Part shown: one piece after another, positions 13,613-22,717 of the stretch
Numbering within the stretch: the stretch's first letter is position 1
Layout: each line of letters begins with the position of its first letter
Source of the DNA: Mycobacterium paraseoulense
GTDB lineage: Bacteria > Actinomycetota > Actinomycetes > Mycobacteriales > Mycobacteriaceae
Length of the DNA: 64,000 nt
Reading direction: 5' to 3'
Assembly (NCBI RefSeq): GCF_010731655.1
Contig: NZ_AP022619.1
Location: 5,952,001 to 6,016,000, forward strand
Notes under the pieces: generated by a model
The model's database searches: none
What the model saw: the letters and a program-made list of their open reading frames with translations, nothing else
Told to the model about the DNA's origin: nothing
Made by a program: the position numbers and the translations under genes

Positions 13613-14212
13613 GTGTCGGGGCAGCCGCAAACGGGTCCGCTAATGGGACCGCCAGGGCGCGTCCACATCGCAAACCTCGCCAACACGCTGACGCTGCTGC
13701 GCTTGGTGCTGGTCCCGGTCTTCCTGCTCGCGCTGTTCGCCAAGGACGGCCACGAGATCGCCTTCCGGATCGTGGCTTTCGTGATCTTCACGGTCGCGGT
13801 CATCACCGATCGGCTGGACGGCCTGCTGGCCCGCAACTACGGAATGGCAACCGAATTCGGCGCATTCGTCGATCCGATCGCGGACAAGACGCTGATCGGG
13901 TCGGCGTTGATCGGGCTGTCGATGCTCGGCGACCTGCCCTGGTGGGTCACGGTGGTGATCATGGCGCGCGAGATCGGGGTGACCGTGCTGCGGCTGGCCG
14001 TGATTCGCCGCGGGGTCATCCCGGCCAGTTGGGGCGGCAAGATCAAGACCGTGGTGCAGGCCGTGGCGATCGGCTTGTTCATCCTGCCGCTGTCGGGTCC
14101 CTTCCGGGTGACGGCCGCCGTGGTGATGGGAGTGGCCGTCGTGCTGACGGTCGTCACCGGCATCGACTACGTGGTGTCGACCGTCAGGGAAGTGCGCCGG
14201 ACGGCCGCCTGA
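13613..14212 (+). CDS. pgsA3: CDP-alcohol phosphatidyltransferase (PGP synthase)
   Basis: A 199-residue integral membrane enzyme that transfers a phosphatidyl group from CDP-diacylglycerol, most likely to glycerol-3-phosphate, for phosphatidylglycerol and cardiolipin synthesis. The catalytic signature Dx2DGx2ARx8Gx3Dx3D is complete (D66, D69, G70, A73, R74, G83, D87, D91). Hydrophobic helices lie around residues 25-45, 50-65, 95-115 and 140-185. TATTCT lies 6 bases before the GTG, a leaderless start. It precedes the clgR stress operon as in M. tuberculosis (Rv2746c). Confidence 0.93.
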   Translation: MSGQPQTGPLMGPPGRVHIANLANTLTLLRLVLVPVFLLALFAKDGHEIAFRIVAFVIFTVAVITDRLDGLLARNYGMATEFGAFVDPIADKTLIGSALIGLSMLGDLPWWVTVVIMAREIGVTVLRLAVIRRGVIPASWGGKIKTVVQAVAIGLFILPLSGPFRVTAAVVMGVAVVLTVVTGIDYVVSTVREVRRTAA

Positions 14213-14229
14213 TTCTCGGGCCGCCGAAC

Positions 14230-14257
14230 GGGAACCAACACCCCGCCGCTCGCGTTT
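14230..14257 (+). promoter_or_regulatory. SigE-type promoter of the clgR-psp operon
   Basis: GGGAACC at 14230-14236, then 16 bases, then CGTTT at 14253-14257. This is the ECF sigma-E/H pattern (GGAAC ... CGTT). It lies about 70 bases before the clgR start. In M. tuberculosis clgR is SigE-dependent, which fits. Confidence 0.7.
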
Positions 14258-14329
14258 CACCTAATGAGCGCCTGCCGGACTGGGGTCGATTTCGCTCCGG
14301 GCGGGCTGACTGGACGAAGGAGGGCAGAA

Positions 14330-14668
14330 ATGCCGCCATTGGTGCGCGAGGTCGTCGGCGACGTGTTGCGGGAGGCCCGGATGACACAGGGCCGGACGCT
14401 GCGCGAGGTGTCCGATTCGGCTCGGGTGAGCCTCGGTTATCTGTCCGAGGTCGAGCGCGGGCGCAAGGAGCCCTCCAGCGAACTGCTCAACGCGATCTGC
14501 GAGGCGTTGGAGGTGCCGCTGTCGTCGGTGCTGACCGACGCCGGCGAGCGGATGGCCGGGGTGGAACGGGCCGCCCGCGGGGCGCCCGCCGACGGGTTGC
14601 GTGGTCCCAGCATCGACGCCGACACCAAGGTCGTCATCCCGCCGGTGGCCTCGCTGGCGATCGCCTGA
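14330..14668 (+). CDS. clgR: Transcriptional activator ClgR
   Basis: A 112-residue Cro/C1-type helix-turn-helix regulator that activates clp protease genes and the phage-shock operon after envelope damage. The HTH spans about residues 10-65, with [21 protein letters not shown] as the recognition region. It ends in a short [14 protein letters not shown] tail that resembles a protease-recognised C-terminus (…LAIA), consistent with ClgR being a Clp substrate. The ATG at 14330 has AAGGAGGG 6 bases upstream. A SigE-type promoter stands before it, and pspA and pspM follow on the same strand. Length equals that of the M. tuberculosis protein (112). Confidence 0.94.
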   Translation: MPPLVREVVGDVLREARMTQGRTLREVSDSARVSLGYLSEVERGRKEPSSELLNAICEALEVPLSSVLTDAGERMAGVERAARGAPADGLRGPSIDADTKVVIPPVASLAIA

Positions 14669-14795
14669 GCGCCGCCCGGCGCAGGGATCCAGCGCCAGGG
14701 GTAGGGCGATCGGCGTCGACCCACTAAATTGAGCGACAAGCGACGGCCCATCCAGGGGCCCTCCGGCCCACAAGAAGCGAAGGTGGAGCTCACTC

Positions 14796-15623
14796 ATGGC
14801 CAATCCGTTCGTCAAAGCGTGGAAGTACCTCATGGCGCTGTTCAACGCGAAGATCGACGAGCACGCCGACCCCAAGGTGCAGATCCAGCAGGCCATCGAG
14901 GAAGCGCAACGCACGCATCAGGCGCTGACCCAGCAGGCGGCGCAGGTGATCGGCAACCAGCGCCAGCTGGAGATGCGGCTGAACCGGCAACTCGCCGACA
15001 TCGAGAAGTTGCAGGTCAACGTGCGTCAGGCGTTGACGTTGGCCGACCAGGCCACCGCCGCCGGTGACGCCGCCAAGGCCACCGAATACAACAACGCCGC
15101 GGAGGCGTTCGCCGCCCAGCTGGTGACCGCCGAGCAGGGCGTCGAGGACCTCAAGACGCTGCACGATCAGGCGCTGAGCGCGGCCGCGCAAGCCAAGAAG
15201 GCGGTCGAGCAGAACGCGATGGTGCTGCAGCAGAAGATCGCCGAACGCACCAAGCTGCTCAGCCAGCTCGAGCAGGCGAAGATGCAGGAACAGGTGAGCG
15301 CGTCGCTGCGCTCGATGAGCGAAATCGCGGCGCCCGGCAACGTGCCCAGCCTCGACGAGGTGCGCGACAAGATCGAGCGCCGCTACGCCAACGCGATCGG
15401 CTCCGCCGAGCTCGCGCAGGGATCGGTGCAGGGCCGCATGCTCGAGGTCGAACAGGCCGGCGTGCAGATGGCCGGTCACTCCCGGCTGGAGCAGATCCGC
15501 GCGTCGATGCGCGGCGAGGCGTTGCCGACCGGCGGGACCCCCGCCGCCGGGGCCGCGCCGGCGACACCCGCGCCCGCCGAGACCACCGGCGGCGCCGCCA
15601 CCGAGAAGCCCTTTGGCCAGTAA
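14796..15623 (+). CDS. pspA: PspA/IM30 phage-shock protein (35 kDa antigen)
   Basis: A 275-residue peripheral membrane protein that stabilises the inner membrane and senses envelope stress (Rv2744c). Residues 1-25 form the amphipathic membrane-binding helix ([20 protein letters not shown]), followed by a long Gln/Ala/Glu-rich coiled coil (about 30-220). It ends with a low-complexity Ala/Pro/Thr tail. The ATG at 14796 is preceded by AAGGTGGAG. It lies 127 bases after clgR and 9 bases before pspM, so the operon is clgR-pspA-pspM. Confidence 0.95.
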   Translation: MANPFVKAWKYLMALFNAKIDEHADPKVQIQQAIEEAQRTHQALTQQAAQVIGNQRQLEMRLNRQLADIEKLQVNVRQALTLADQATAAGDAAKATEYNNAAEAFAAQLVTAEQGVEDLKTLHDQALSAAAQAKKAVEQNAMVLQQKIAERTKLLSQLEQAKMQEQVSASLRSMSEIAAPGNVPSLDEVRDKIERRYANAIGSAELAQGSVQGRMLEVEQAGVQMAGHSRLEQIRASMRGEALPTGGTPAAGAAPATPAPAETTGGAATEKPFGQ

Positions 15624-15632
15624 CCCGGTGCC

Positions 15633-16442
15633 GTGTCGGTGAGCGAGACGCAGCGCGGGCTCTTGCGCACGCTGCTGGGACGCGGGTTGGCCACCGCCGC
15701 CGACCTCTCCGACCTGGTGGCCCGAAAGCTCAGTGCCGCCGCGGATCCGCGCGCGCGGCTGCTGCGCCGGCGTCGCCGCGCCCTGCTGTGGGGCCTGATA
15801 TTCGCTGCCGGCTGCGTGTTCTGGGCGGCGGTGACGATGCTGCTGGCGGCCTGGGGATGGTTCGCGCTGCTGCTGGAGATCACCGGCGCGGTCTCGGTCG
15901 TCATGGCCATCCCGGCGACGCTGCTGTTGCTGCGCTACCGGTGGCTGCGTTCCGAGCCGCTGCCCACACCCCGCCCGACGAGTGTGCGCCGGCTGCCGCC
16001 ACCCGGCTCGGCGGCGCGGCCCGCGATGTACGCGCTGGGCGCCTCGGAACGCGGGTTCCTGTCGCTGTTGAACGTCATCGAGCGGGGCTCGATGTTGCCG
16101 ACCGCCGAGATCCGCGACCTGACCGCGGCGGCCAACAAATCCTCGGCGGCCATGGCGGCCACCGCCGCGGAGGTGGTGTCGATGGAGCGCGCCGCCCAGT
16201 CCAGCGAATCGTCGCGGACCTACCTGGTGCCCACCATCAACGCGTTCACCGCGCAGCTGAGCGCCGGCGTTCGCCAGTACAACGAGATGGTCACCGCCGC
16301 AGCACAATTGGTGTCGTCGGCGCACGGCGACCAGCTGGCCGCCGCACAGCGTTACCGCGCCGAGCTGGCCGGGGCCACCGACCGTTTGGTCGGCTGGGCG
16401 CAGGCGTTCGACGAGCTCGGCGGCCTGCGCGGCGCCAGCTAG
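15633..16442 (+). CDS. pspM: Psp-system membrane protein PspM
   Basis: A 269-residue protein equivalent to Rv2743c, the membrane partner of PspA in mycobacteria. Residues about 50-95 form two closely spaced transmembrane helices (LLWGLIFAAGCVFWAAVTML and the following LLLEITGAVSVVMAI). A cytoplasmic coiled-coil region follows (about 150-260). The GTG is 9 bases after pspA. The fourth M. tuberculosis member, pspN (Rv2742c), and the adjacent PE_PGRS gene are missing: the next gene is ephG, 4 bases after the stop on the opposite strand. Confidence 0.85.
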   Translation: MSVSETQRGLLRTLLGRGLATAADLSDLVARKLSAAADPRARLLRRRRRALLWGLIFAAGCVFWAAVTMLLAAWGWFALLLEITGAVSVVMAIPATLLLLRYRWLRSEPLPTPRPTSVRRLPPPGSAARPAMYALGASERGFLSLLNVIERGSMLPTAEIRDLTAAANKSSAAMAATAAEVVSMERAAQSSESSRTYLVPTINAFTAQLSAGVRQYNEMVTAAAQLVSSAHGDQLAAAQRYRAELAGATDRLVGWAQAFDELGGLRGAS

Positions 16443-16446
16443 CGGG

Positions 16447-16878
16447 CTAGAAGGTCGCTTTCAGCGAGGGCAGCACCACGGCGGCCAGGCCGCGAAGGGT
16501 GGCCTTGAACATGTCGAAGAAGTCAAAGTAGTCGCGCCACAAGGTGATTCGCCCGTCGTGGACCTCGAACACGCCGCATACCCAGAACTGCAGCCGCACG
16601 GGGCCGAAGATCAGGGCGTCGGTGCGCTCGGTGAGCACCGCCCCGCCGTCGGCGGCGATGCGATGGATCTTCACCTCGAAGGCGGCGCGGCCGTCCATCT
16701 GGCGAAACAGCTTCATCGCCCTGGCCCGGCCGTGGATGGTCGGCAGCCCGACGTTCTCGTAGACGAGGTTGTCGTCCAATGCCGCGTCAGCGGCGTCGTA
16801 ATCCGCGTCCTGCAGGGCGTTCAGGAAGCCCTCGACCGTGCGGGTGTTCGCAACGGCGGTTCCGGTCGGCTCGGTCAT
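16447..16878 (-). CDS. ephG: Limonene-1,2-epoxide hydrolase-type epoxide hydrolase
   Basis: A 143-residue small cystatin-like-fold hydrolase equivalent to Rv2740 (EphG). In this family water is activated by an Asp-Arg-Asp triad with Tyr and Asn. All five residues can be placed: Y40 and N42 in VYENV, R85 and D87 in TERTDA, D116 in WRDYFD. The natural substrate is thought to be a lipid or sterol epoxide (family knowledge). TACGCT lies 7 bases upstream of the ATG at 16878, giving a leaderless start. It is convergent with pspM. Confidence 0.9.
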   Translation of the reverse strand: MTEPTGTAVANTRTVEGFLNALQDADYDAADAALDDNLVYENVGLPTIHGRARAMKLFRQMDGRAAFEVKIHRIAADGGAVLTERTDALIFGPVRLQFWVCGVFEVHDGRITLWRDYFDFFDMFKATLRGLAAVVLPSLKATF

Positions 16879-16931
16879 GATTGCCAGCGTAGGCGAGCGT
16901 CGCGGCCGGGCGCTGTGGCAGGGTAAGGCCG

Positions 16932-18098
16932 ATGCGTGTCGCCGTGGTCGCTGGGCCGGATCCCGGTCACTCGTTCCCCGCGATCGCGCTGTGCCAACGT
17001 TTCGCCGCAGCCGGCGACGAGCCCACGCTGTTCACCGGCGCCGAATGGGTGGACACCGCCCGCGCCGCCGGCATCGCCGCCGCGCCGCTGGACGGGCTGG
17101 CGGCCACCGACGACGACGTCGACGCCGGGGCCCGAATCCATCGGCGCGCGGCGCGGATGGCCGTGCTCAACGTGCCCGCGCTGCGCGACCTGGCGCCGGA
17201 CCTGGTGGTGTCCGACGTCATCACGGCGGGCGGCGGCATGGCCGCCGAGCTGTTGGGCATCCCGTGGATCGAACTCGACCCGCATCCGCTCTACCTGCCG
17301 TCGAAGGGATTGCCGCCGATCGGCAGCGGGCTGGCCCCGGGCACCGGCATCCGCGGCCGGCTCCGCGACGCCACGATGCGCGCGCTCACCGCGCGGTCCT
17401 GGCGCGCAGGCCTGCGCCAGCGCGCCGCCGTGCGGGTCGAGATCGGGTTGCCGGCCCGCGACCCCGGGCCGCTGCGCCGCCTGATCGCCACGTTGCCCGC
17501 CCTCGAGGTGCCCCGGCCGGACTGGCCCGCGGAGGCCGTGTTGGTGGGCCCGCTGCACTTCGAACCGACCGAGCGGGTGCTGGAAATCCCGGCGGGCCCC
17601 GGGCCGGTGCTGGTGGTCGCGCCGTCGACCGCGTCGACCGGGACCGAGGGGCTGGCCGAGCTCGCGCTGGCCCAGCTGCGGCCGGGGGAGACGCTGCCGG
17701 CCGGATCGCGGCTGGTGGTCTCGCGGCTGGGGGGCGCGGATCTTCAGGTGCCGCCGTGGGCGGTGGTCGGGCTGGGCAGCCAGGCCGAGTTGTTGAGGCA
17801 CGCCGACCTGGTGATCTGCGGTGGCGGCCACGGCATGGTGGCCAAGACGCTGCTGGCGGGGGTGCCCCTCGTGGCGGTGCCCGGGGGCGGGGATCAGTGG
17901 GAGATGGCCAACCGGGTGGTCCGGCAGGGCAGCGGGCGGCTGATCCGGCCGCTGACCGCGGAAGCCCTGGTGGCCGCCGTGACCGAGGTCCTGTCTTCGC
18001 CCCGCTACCGGCAGGCCGCCCAGGCCGCCGCCGCTAGCATCGCCGGCGTGGCCGATCCGGTCCGGGTGTGCCACGAAGCGCTCGCCCTTACGGGATGA
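16932..18098 (+). CDS. UGT-type glycosyltransferase
   Basis: A 388-residue GT1/UDPGT-like glycosyltransferase, equivalent to Rv2739c. The N-terminus begins MRVAVVAGPDPGHSFPAIAL, with the glycine-rich acceptor-domain loop and histidine. The C-terminal nucleotide-sugar domain has GGGHGMVAKTLLAGVPLVAVPGGGDQ (about 310-335), the signature where the donor binds. No acceptor can be named from the sequence. It is the first of a run of plus-strand genes leading to recA, and a small secreted protein follows after 31 bases. Confidence 0.87.
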   Translation: MRVAVVAGPDPGHSFPAIALCQRFAAAGDEPTLFTGAEWVDTARAAGIAAAPLDGLAATDDDVDAGARIHRRAARMAVLNVPALRDLAPDLVVSDVITAGGGMAAELLGIPWIELDPHPLYLPSKGLPPIGSGLAPGTGIRGRLRDATMRALTARSWRAGLRQRAAVRVEIGLPARDPGPLRRLIATLPALEVPRPDWPAEAVLVGPLHFEPTERVLEIPAGPGPVLVVAPSTASTGTEGLAELALAQLRPGETLPAGSRLVVSRLGGADLQVPPWAVVGLGSQAELLRHADLVICGGGHGMVAKTLLAGVPLVAVPGGGDQWEMANRVVRQGSGRLIRPLTAEALVAAVTEVLSSPRYRQAAQAAAASIAGVADPVRVCHEALALTG

Positions 18099-18129
18099 TC
18101 GGCCGGGTCCGCGACAGGAGGGTATCGAA

Positions 18130-18393
18130 ATGAGGACGATCGCGGCGGGCGGGCTGCTTCTCGCCCTGATGTTCAGCGCGGGCGTCGCCCACGCCGATAG
18201 CGGCGACGAACAGCAGGCCTGCCAGTTGATGGACGATCCGGCGGCCGCCGAGCAGGGACTCGCGCCGGTCGAATACGCCTTCATGCAATTGCGTTCCAGG
18301 ATGTCGGCGGAGCGGGCGCGGACCATCATGTCCGTGGCGGTGCAGGACTACTGCCCCAACCACCTGGCGGACCTGCCGGCGAGCTGGCGGTGA
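18130..18393 (+). CDS. Small secreted DUF732-like protein
   Basis: An 87-residue protein. Residues 1-23 are a Sec signal peptide ending AHA, with cleavage expected before DSGDEQQAC. The mature part has two cysteines (ACQLM and QDYC) that probably form a disulfide, and the helical layout of DUF732, a mycobacterial exported family of unknown function. The ATG at 18130 follows GGAGGG with 7 bases spacing. I do not recall a counterpart at this place in M. tuberculosis, so it may be an insertion between Rv2739c and Rv2738c homologues. Confidence 0.75.
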   Translation: MRTIAAGGLLLALMFSAGVAHADSGDEQQACQLMDDPAAAEQGLAPVEYAFMQLRSRMSAERARTIMSVAVQDYCPNHLADLPASWR

Positions 18394-18436
18394 CGCGCCC
18401 GGTGTCCGATCGCCGGCCGCTGGGTATCTTGCTGGC

Positions 18437-18631
18437 GTGCGGCTAACGGAATTCAACGAGCGCGTCGTGCTGCGATTCGGTGCGGCATACGGCTCTTCGG
18501 TGCTGGCGGACCACGTGCTGACCGGGTTCGGCGGCCGCACCGCCGCCCAGGCGATCGAGGACGGGGTTGAGCCCCGCGACGTGTGGCGGGCCCTGTGCGT
18601 CGACTTCGACGTGCCGCGCGACCAGTGGTGA
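18437..18631 (+). CDS. DUF3046 small conserved protein
   Basis: A 64-residue protein equivalent to Rv2738c (RLTEFNERVVLRFGAAYGSS at the start, RALCVDFDVPRDQW at the end). DUF3046 is restricted to actinobacteria, is regularly found just upstream of recA, and its function is unknown. TATCTT lies 6 bases before the GTG, a leaderless start. Confidence 0.85.
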   Translation: MRLTEFNERVVLRFGAAYGSSVLADHVLTGFGGRTAAQAIEDGVEPRDVWRALCVDFDVPRDQW

Positions 18632-18785
18632 CGCCCGAAGATCATTCCTAGGGCGGGTATTCGTTCTGCCGCAGGAGAGCCGCGGGGCGGACGGCGCCGC
18701 GGGCCGCGGTTTCGCTCGTCGGAGATCGCGGTCGGCGGCAGACGTTGCCACACGCGGGTGCTTGGGTTCGGCGTGTCCGCTTGAA

Positions 18786-18801
18786 TCGAACAGGTGTTCG
18801 G
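18786..18801. promoter_or_regulatory. LexA box of recA
   Basis: TCGAAC-AGGT-GTTCGG matches the mycobacterial SOS box TCGAACN4GTTCGA at 11 of 12 positions. It lies 109 bases upstream of the recA start. Confidence 0.85.
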
Positions 18802-18830
18802 CTACTGTGGAGAACGTTCGGTGAGTCAAC

Positions 18831-18853
18831 TTGTCGGTGGGCCTCTCTAGTGT
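18831..18853 (+). promoter_or_regulatory. PafBC-type (RecA-NDp) promoter of recA
   Basis: TTGTCGGTG at 18831-18839, exactly 8 bases, then TAGTGT at 18848-18853. This is the LexA-independent DNA-damage promoter motif known from recA P1 of M. tuberculosis. recA therefore has both SOS and PafBC control. Confidence 0.85.
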
Positions 18854-18909
18854 CACGGCCAACCGACCGACACCGGTCACCGAACACACCGAACCATAGG
18901 AGAGGCACC

Positions 18910-19962
18910 ATGGCGCAAGCCCCCGACCGCGAGAAGGCTCTCGAACTGGCGATGGCCCAGATCGAAAAGAGCTACGGCAAAGGCTCGGTGATGCGTCTCG
19001 GCGACGAGATGCGTCAGCCGATCTCGGTCATCCCGACCGGATCCATCGCACTGGACGTGGCCCTGGGCATCGGCGGCCTGCCCCGCGGCCGGGTCGTGGA
19101 GATCTACGGCCCGGAATCCTCCGGTAAGACCACCGTCGCCCTGCATGCGGTGGCCAACGCCCAGGCCGCCGGTGGCGTCGCGGCGTTCATCGACGCCGAG
19201 CACGCCCTGGACCCCGACTACGCCAAAAAGCTCGGCGTGGACACCGATTCCTTGCTGGTCAGCCAGCCCGACACGGGGGAGCAGGCCCTCGAGATCGCCG
19301 ACATGCTGATCCGCTCCGGCGCGCTGGACGTTTTGGTGATCGACTCGGTGGCGGCGCTGGTGCCGCGCGCGGAGCTCGAGGGCGAGATGGGTGACAGCCA
19401 CGTCGGGCTGCAGGCCCGGCTGATGAGCCAGGCCCTGCGGAAAATGACTGGCGCGCTGAACAATTCGGGCACCACCGCGATCTTCATCAACCAGTTGCGC
19501 GAGAAGATCGGGGTGATGTTCGGCAGTCCGGAAACCACCACGGGTGGAAAGGCCTTGAAGTTCTACGCGTCGGTGCGCATGGACGTGCGCCGGATCGAGA
19601 CGCTCAAGGACGGCACCAACGCGGTCGGTAACCGCACCCGCGTCAAGGTCGTCAAGAACAAGGTGTCGCCGCCGTTCAAGCAGGCCGAATTCGACATCCT
19701 TTACGGCAGAGGGATCAGCCGGGAAGGCTCGCTGATCGATATGGGTGTGGAACAGGGCTTCATCCGCAAGTCCGGTTCCTGGTTCACCTACGAGGGCGAG
19801 CAGCTCGGTCAGGGCAAGGAGAATGCCCGCACCTTCCTGATGGAAAACGACGACGTGGCCAACGAGATCGAGAAGAAGATCAAGGAGAAGCTTGGCATTG
19901 GCGCGGTCGTGACCGATGGCTTGTCCGATGACAGCGTCCTGCCCGCCCCCGTCGATTTCTGA
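18910..19962 (+). CDS. recA: Recombinase RecA, no intein
   Basis: A 350-residue ATP-dependent strand-exchange protein and co-protease for LexA. Walker A GPESSGKT is at 67-74, the [12 protein letters not shown]alker B strand is present, and the L1/L2 DNA loops are in [10 protein letters not shown] and [15 protein letters not shown]. The reading frame is continuous through the place where M. tuberculosis and M. leprae carry inteins, so no intein is present. The ATG at 18910 has AGGAGAGG upstream. recX starts 35 bases before the stop. Confidence 0.98.
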   Translation: MAQAPDREKALELAMAQIEKSYGKGSVMRLGDEMRQPISVIPTGSIALDVALGIGGLPRGRVVEIYGPESSGKTTVALHAVANAQAAGGVAAFIDAEHALDPDYAKKLGVDTDSLLVSQPDTGEQALEIADMLIRSGALDVLVIDSVAALVPRAELEGEMGDSHVGLQARLMSQALRKMTGALNNSGTTAIFINQLREKIGVMFGSPETTTGGKALKFYASVRMDVRRIETLKDGTNAVGNRTRVKVVKNKVSPPFKQAEFDILYGRGISREGSLIDMGVEQGFIRKSGSWFTYEGEQLGQGKENARTFLMENDDVANEIEKKIKEKLGIGAVVTDGLSDDSVLPAPVDF

Positions 19963-20452
19963 GCCCTCCCGCGAGGAGCAGGCGCGGACGCTGTGCCTGC
20001 GCCTGCTCACCGCGAGAGCACGCACCCGGGCCGAGCTGCACGGCCAGCTGGCCAAACGCGGATACCCCGAGGATGTCAGCGCTTCCGTGCTCGACCGGCT
20101 CGCCACCGTCGGCCTGGTCGATGATGCCGACTTCGCCGAACAGTGGGTGGCGGCCCGCCGGGCAAAGGCGGGGAAGAGCAAGCGAGCCCTGGCGGCCGAA
20201 CTGCACACCAAAGGCGTCGACAGGGACGTGATCGCCACGGCGCTGTCCGGGATCGACGCCGGCGCCGAACGGGACCGGGCCGAGGAGTTGGTGCGGGCCA
20301 AGCTGCGCCGGGAAAAACTGGACGGCGACGACGACGCGCGCGTGACCCGCCGGCTGGTCGGAATGCTGGCGCGTCGTGGCTACAGCCAGAACCTGGCGTG
20401 CGAGGTCGTGCTCGCCGAACTGGCCGCCGAACGGGAGCGCCGCCGGGTCTAG
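19928..20452 (+). CDS. recX: RecA modulator RecX
   Basis: A 174-residue helical-repeat protein that binds RecA filaments and restrains ATPase and strand exchange. Three repeated three-helix modules are visible, e.g. [38 protein letters not shown] and [19 protein letters not shown]. The ATG at 19928 gives the exact M. tuberculosis length and overlaps the 3' end of recA by 35 bases, so translation is coupled. Confidence 0.93.
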   Translation: MTASCPPPSISEPSREEQARTLCLRLLTARARTRAELHGQLAKRGYPEDVSASVLDRLATVGLVDDADFAEQWVAARRAKAGKSKRALAAELHTKGVDRDVIATALSGIDAGAERDRAEELVRAKLRREKLDGDDDARVTRRLVGMLARRGYSQNLACEVVLAELAAERERRRV

Positions 20453-20504
20453 CCCGGTGACGTGCGGTTTCTCGCCCGCCGACCGGTCGCCGTACCATGG
20501 CCCC

Positions 20505-22091
20505 GTGACTTCGATGGTGGTGCGGGACGCGGCGGGCGCGCCCGGCGGTGCGGGGCCTGCGCGCACCTACCAGGTCCGCACCTACGGGTGTCAGATGAAC
20601 GTCCACGACTCCGAGCGGTTGGCGGGCCTGCTGGAGGCGGCGGGCTACCGGCGGGCGGCCGAAGACGCCGACGCCGACGTGGTCGTCTTCAACACCTGCG
20701 CCGTCCGCGAAAACGCCGACAACAAGCTGTACGGCAACCTCAGCCACCTGGCCCCGCGGAAACGCGGCAACCCCGAGATGCAGATCGCGGTCGGGGGCTG
20801 CCTGGCCCAAAAGGACCGGGACGCGCTGCTGCGCAAGGCGCCCTGGGTCGACGTCGTCTTCGGCACGCACAACCTCGGCTCGCTGCCCACCCTGCTCGAA
20901 CGGGCCCGGCACAACAAGTCCGCCCAGGTGGAGATCGCCGAGTCGCTGCAGCAATTCCCGTCGTCACTGCCGAGCGCACGCGAATCCGCTTACGCCGCTT
21001 GGGTTTCCGTTTCGGTCGGGTGCAACAACAGCTGCACCTTCTGCATCGTCCCCTCGCTGCGGGGCAAGGAGGTCGACCGCAGCCCGGCCGACATCCTGGC
21101 CGAGGTGCGAGCGCTGGTGGCCGACGGCGTGCTCGAAGTCACGCTGCTGGGCCAGAACGTCAACGCCTACGGCGTCTCCTTCGCCGACCCGGCGCTGCCC
21201 CGGGATCGCGGCGCCTTCGCGCGGCTGCTGCGGGCCTGCGGGGACATCGACGGGCTGGAACGGGTGCGGTTCACCTCCCCGCACCCCGCCGAATTCACCG
21301 ACGACGTCATCGAGGCCATGGCGCAGACGCCGAATGTGTGCCCGGCCCTGCACATGCCGCTGCAGTCGGGGTCCGACCGGGTGCTGCGGGCGATGCGCCG
21401 CTCGTATCGCGCCGAGCGCTACCTCGGCATCATCGAGCGCGTCCGCGCGGCCATGCCCCACGCCGCCATCACCACCGACCTGATCGTCGGTTTCCCCGGT
21501 GAGACCGAGGACGACTTCGCGGCCACCCTGGAGGTGGTGCGGCAGGCCCGGTTCGCCGCCGCGTTCACCTTCCAGTACTCCAAGCGGCCCGGCACCCCGG
21601 CCGCCGAACTCGACGGGCAGCTTCCGAAAGCCGTTGTGCAGGAACGCTATGAGCGGCTGGTCGAGCTGCAGGAGCAGATCTCGCTCGAGGGCAACCGCGC
21701 GCTGGTGGGTCAGACCGTGGAATTGCTGGTCTCCGCCGGCGAGGGACGCAAGGACACCCACACCGCGCGGATGACGGGCCGCGCCAGCGACGGCCGCCTG
21801 GTGCACTTCAGCGCCGACGACCGGGTGCGACCCGGCGACGTGGTCACCGTGGTGGTCACCCAGGCCGCACCGCACCACCTCATCGCCGACGCCGGAATTC
21901 TCAGTCATCGCCAAACCCGCGCGGGAGACGCGCACGCCGCCGGGCAGCGCCCGGGCGGCATCGGTCTCGGCATGCCCGCCGTCGGACCGCCTGCCGGCCG
22001 CACCGAACCCGCAGGACCCACAGAACCCAGAGAACCCAGAGAACCCAGAGAACCCAGAGAACCCAGAGAACCCCTTGGATGTGCCCGATGA
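20505..22091 (+). CDS. miaB: tRNA methylthiotransferase MiaB
   Basis: A 528-residue radical-SAM enzyme that adds the methylthio group to isopentenyl-adenosine 37 of tRNA. An N-terminal UPF0004 domain with three cluster cysteines is followed by the radical-[11 protein letters not shown] motif (about residues 175-182) and a TRAM domain near 440-480. The GTG at 20505 has TACCAT 6 bases upstream; an ATG at 20514 is an alternative. The C-terminus carries a variable Pro/Arg/Glu tail with five perfect Arg-Glu-Pro units absent from the M. tuberculosis protein. It overlaps the next gene by ATGA. Confidence 0.95.
   Translation: MTSMVVRDAAGAPGGAGPARTYQVRTYGCQMNVHDSERLAGLLEAAGYRRAAEDADADVVVFNTCAVRENADNKLYGNLSHLAPRKRGNPEMQIAVGGCLAQKDRDALLRKAPWVDVVFGTHNLGSLPTLLERARHNKSAQVEIAESLQQFPSSLPSARESAYAAWVSVSVGCNNSCTFCIVPSLRGKEVDRSPADILAEVRALVADGVLEVTLLGQNVNAYGVSFADPALPRDRGAFARLLRACGDIDGLERVRFTSPHPAEFTDDVIEAMAQTPNVCPALHMPLQSGSDRVLRAMRRSYRAERYLGIIERVRAAMPHAAITTDLIVGFPGETEDDFAATLEVVRQARFAAAFTFQYSKRPGTPAAELDGQLPKAVVQERYERLVELQEQISLEGNRALVGQTVELLVSAGEGRKDTHTARMTGRASDGRLVHFSADDRVRPGDVVTVVVTQAAPHHLIADAGILSHRQTRAGDAHAAGQRPGGIGLGMPAVGPPAGRTEPAGPTEPREPREPREPREPREPLGCAR
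22020..22073 (+). repeat. 9-bp tandem repeat (AGAGAACCC) in the 3' end of miaB
   Basis: Five exact copies of AGA-GAA-CCC at 22029-22073, preceded by one imperfect ACA-GAA-CCC at 22020. They are in frame and encode (Arg-Glu-Pro)5. AGA is a very rare arginine codon in mycobacteria, and its exact repetition points to slippage-type expansion, a VNTR-like element. Confidence 0.9.
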
Positions 22092-22717
22092 ATGAAGAAC
22101 ACCCGCATTTCCACGCCCTGCGGACCGAAATCGAGGCCGCCGAGCGCCGCGTGGCGCGCGGATTCGACCCGGGCCCCCGCGGTTTCGTCGTGGCGATCCT
22201 GGTCTTCGTGCTGCTGGGATCTTTCATCCTCCCGCACACCGGCGCGGTGCGGGGCTGGGACGTGCTGTTCAGCAGCCACGGCGCCGGCGCGGCAGCGGTG
22301 GCGCTGCCGTCGCGGGTATTCGCCTGGCTGGCGCTGGTGTTCGGCGTCGGGTTCTCGATGCTGGCGTTGGTGACGCGGCGTTGGGCGCTGGCCTGGGTCG
22401 CGCTGGCGGGTTCGGCGCTCGCCGGTGCGGCGGGGCTGTTGGCCATCTGGTCTCGCCAGACGGTGGCCGCGGGGCATCCCGGCCCCGGGGTGGGGCTGAT
22501 CGTGGCGTGGATCGTCGTCCTCGTGCTGTCCTACCAATGGGCCCGGGTGGTGTGGTCGCGGACCATCGTGCAACTCGCGGCCGAGGAGGAGCGGCGCCGG
22601 GTCGCGGCGCAGCAGCAGTCGATGACGCTGCTCGACAGCCTGGACGATCCCGGACCGGGCGCACCGAACGGGAACGGCGAGTCGATGGACCGAGCGCCCC
22701 GGGAGCCCGGAGCCTAG
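22088..22717 (+). CDS. Conserved membrane protein (Rv2732c-like)
   Basis: A 209-residue protein with four predicted transmembrane helices (about residues 32-52, 75-105, 110-130, 135-160) between a short cytoplasmic N-terminus and a charged C-terminal tail ([15 protein letters not shown] and onward). The function is unknown. The start ATG at 22088 overlaps the miaB stop as ATGA, so it is co-translated with miaB. It ends on a CTAG shared with the stop of the convergent DUF349 gene. It matches Rv2732c in position and approximate length (204 residues there). Confidence 0.82.
   Translation: MNEEHPHFHALRTEIEAAERRVARGFDPGPRGFVVAILVFVLLGSFILPHTGAVRGWDVLFSSHGAGAAAVALPSRVFAWLALVFGVGFSMLALVTRRWALAWVALAGSALAGAAGLLAIWSRQTVAAGHPGPGVGLIVAWIVVLVLSYQWARVVWSRTIVQLAAEEERRRVAAQQQSMTLLDSLDDPGPGAPNGNGESMDRAPREPGA

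Noticed and set aside
18910..19962. Possible intein in recA, as in M. tuberculosis
   Set aside because: The frame is 350 codons long and continuous through all intein insertion points.
22020..22073. CRISPR-like repeat
   Set aside because: Units are 9 bases with no spacers and lie in frame inside miaB. It is a coding tandem repeat.
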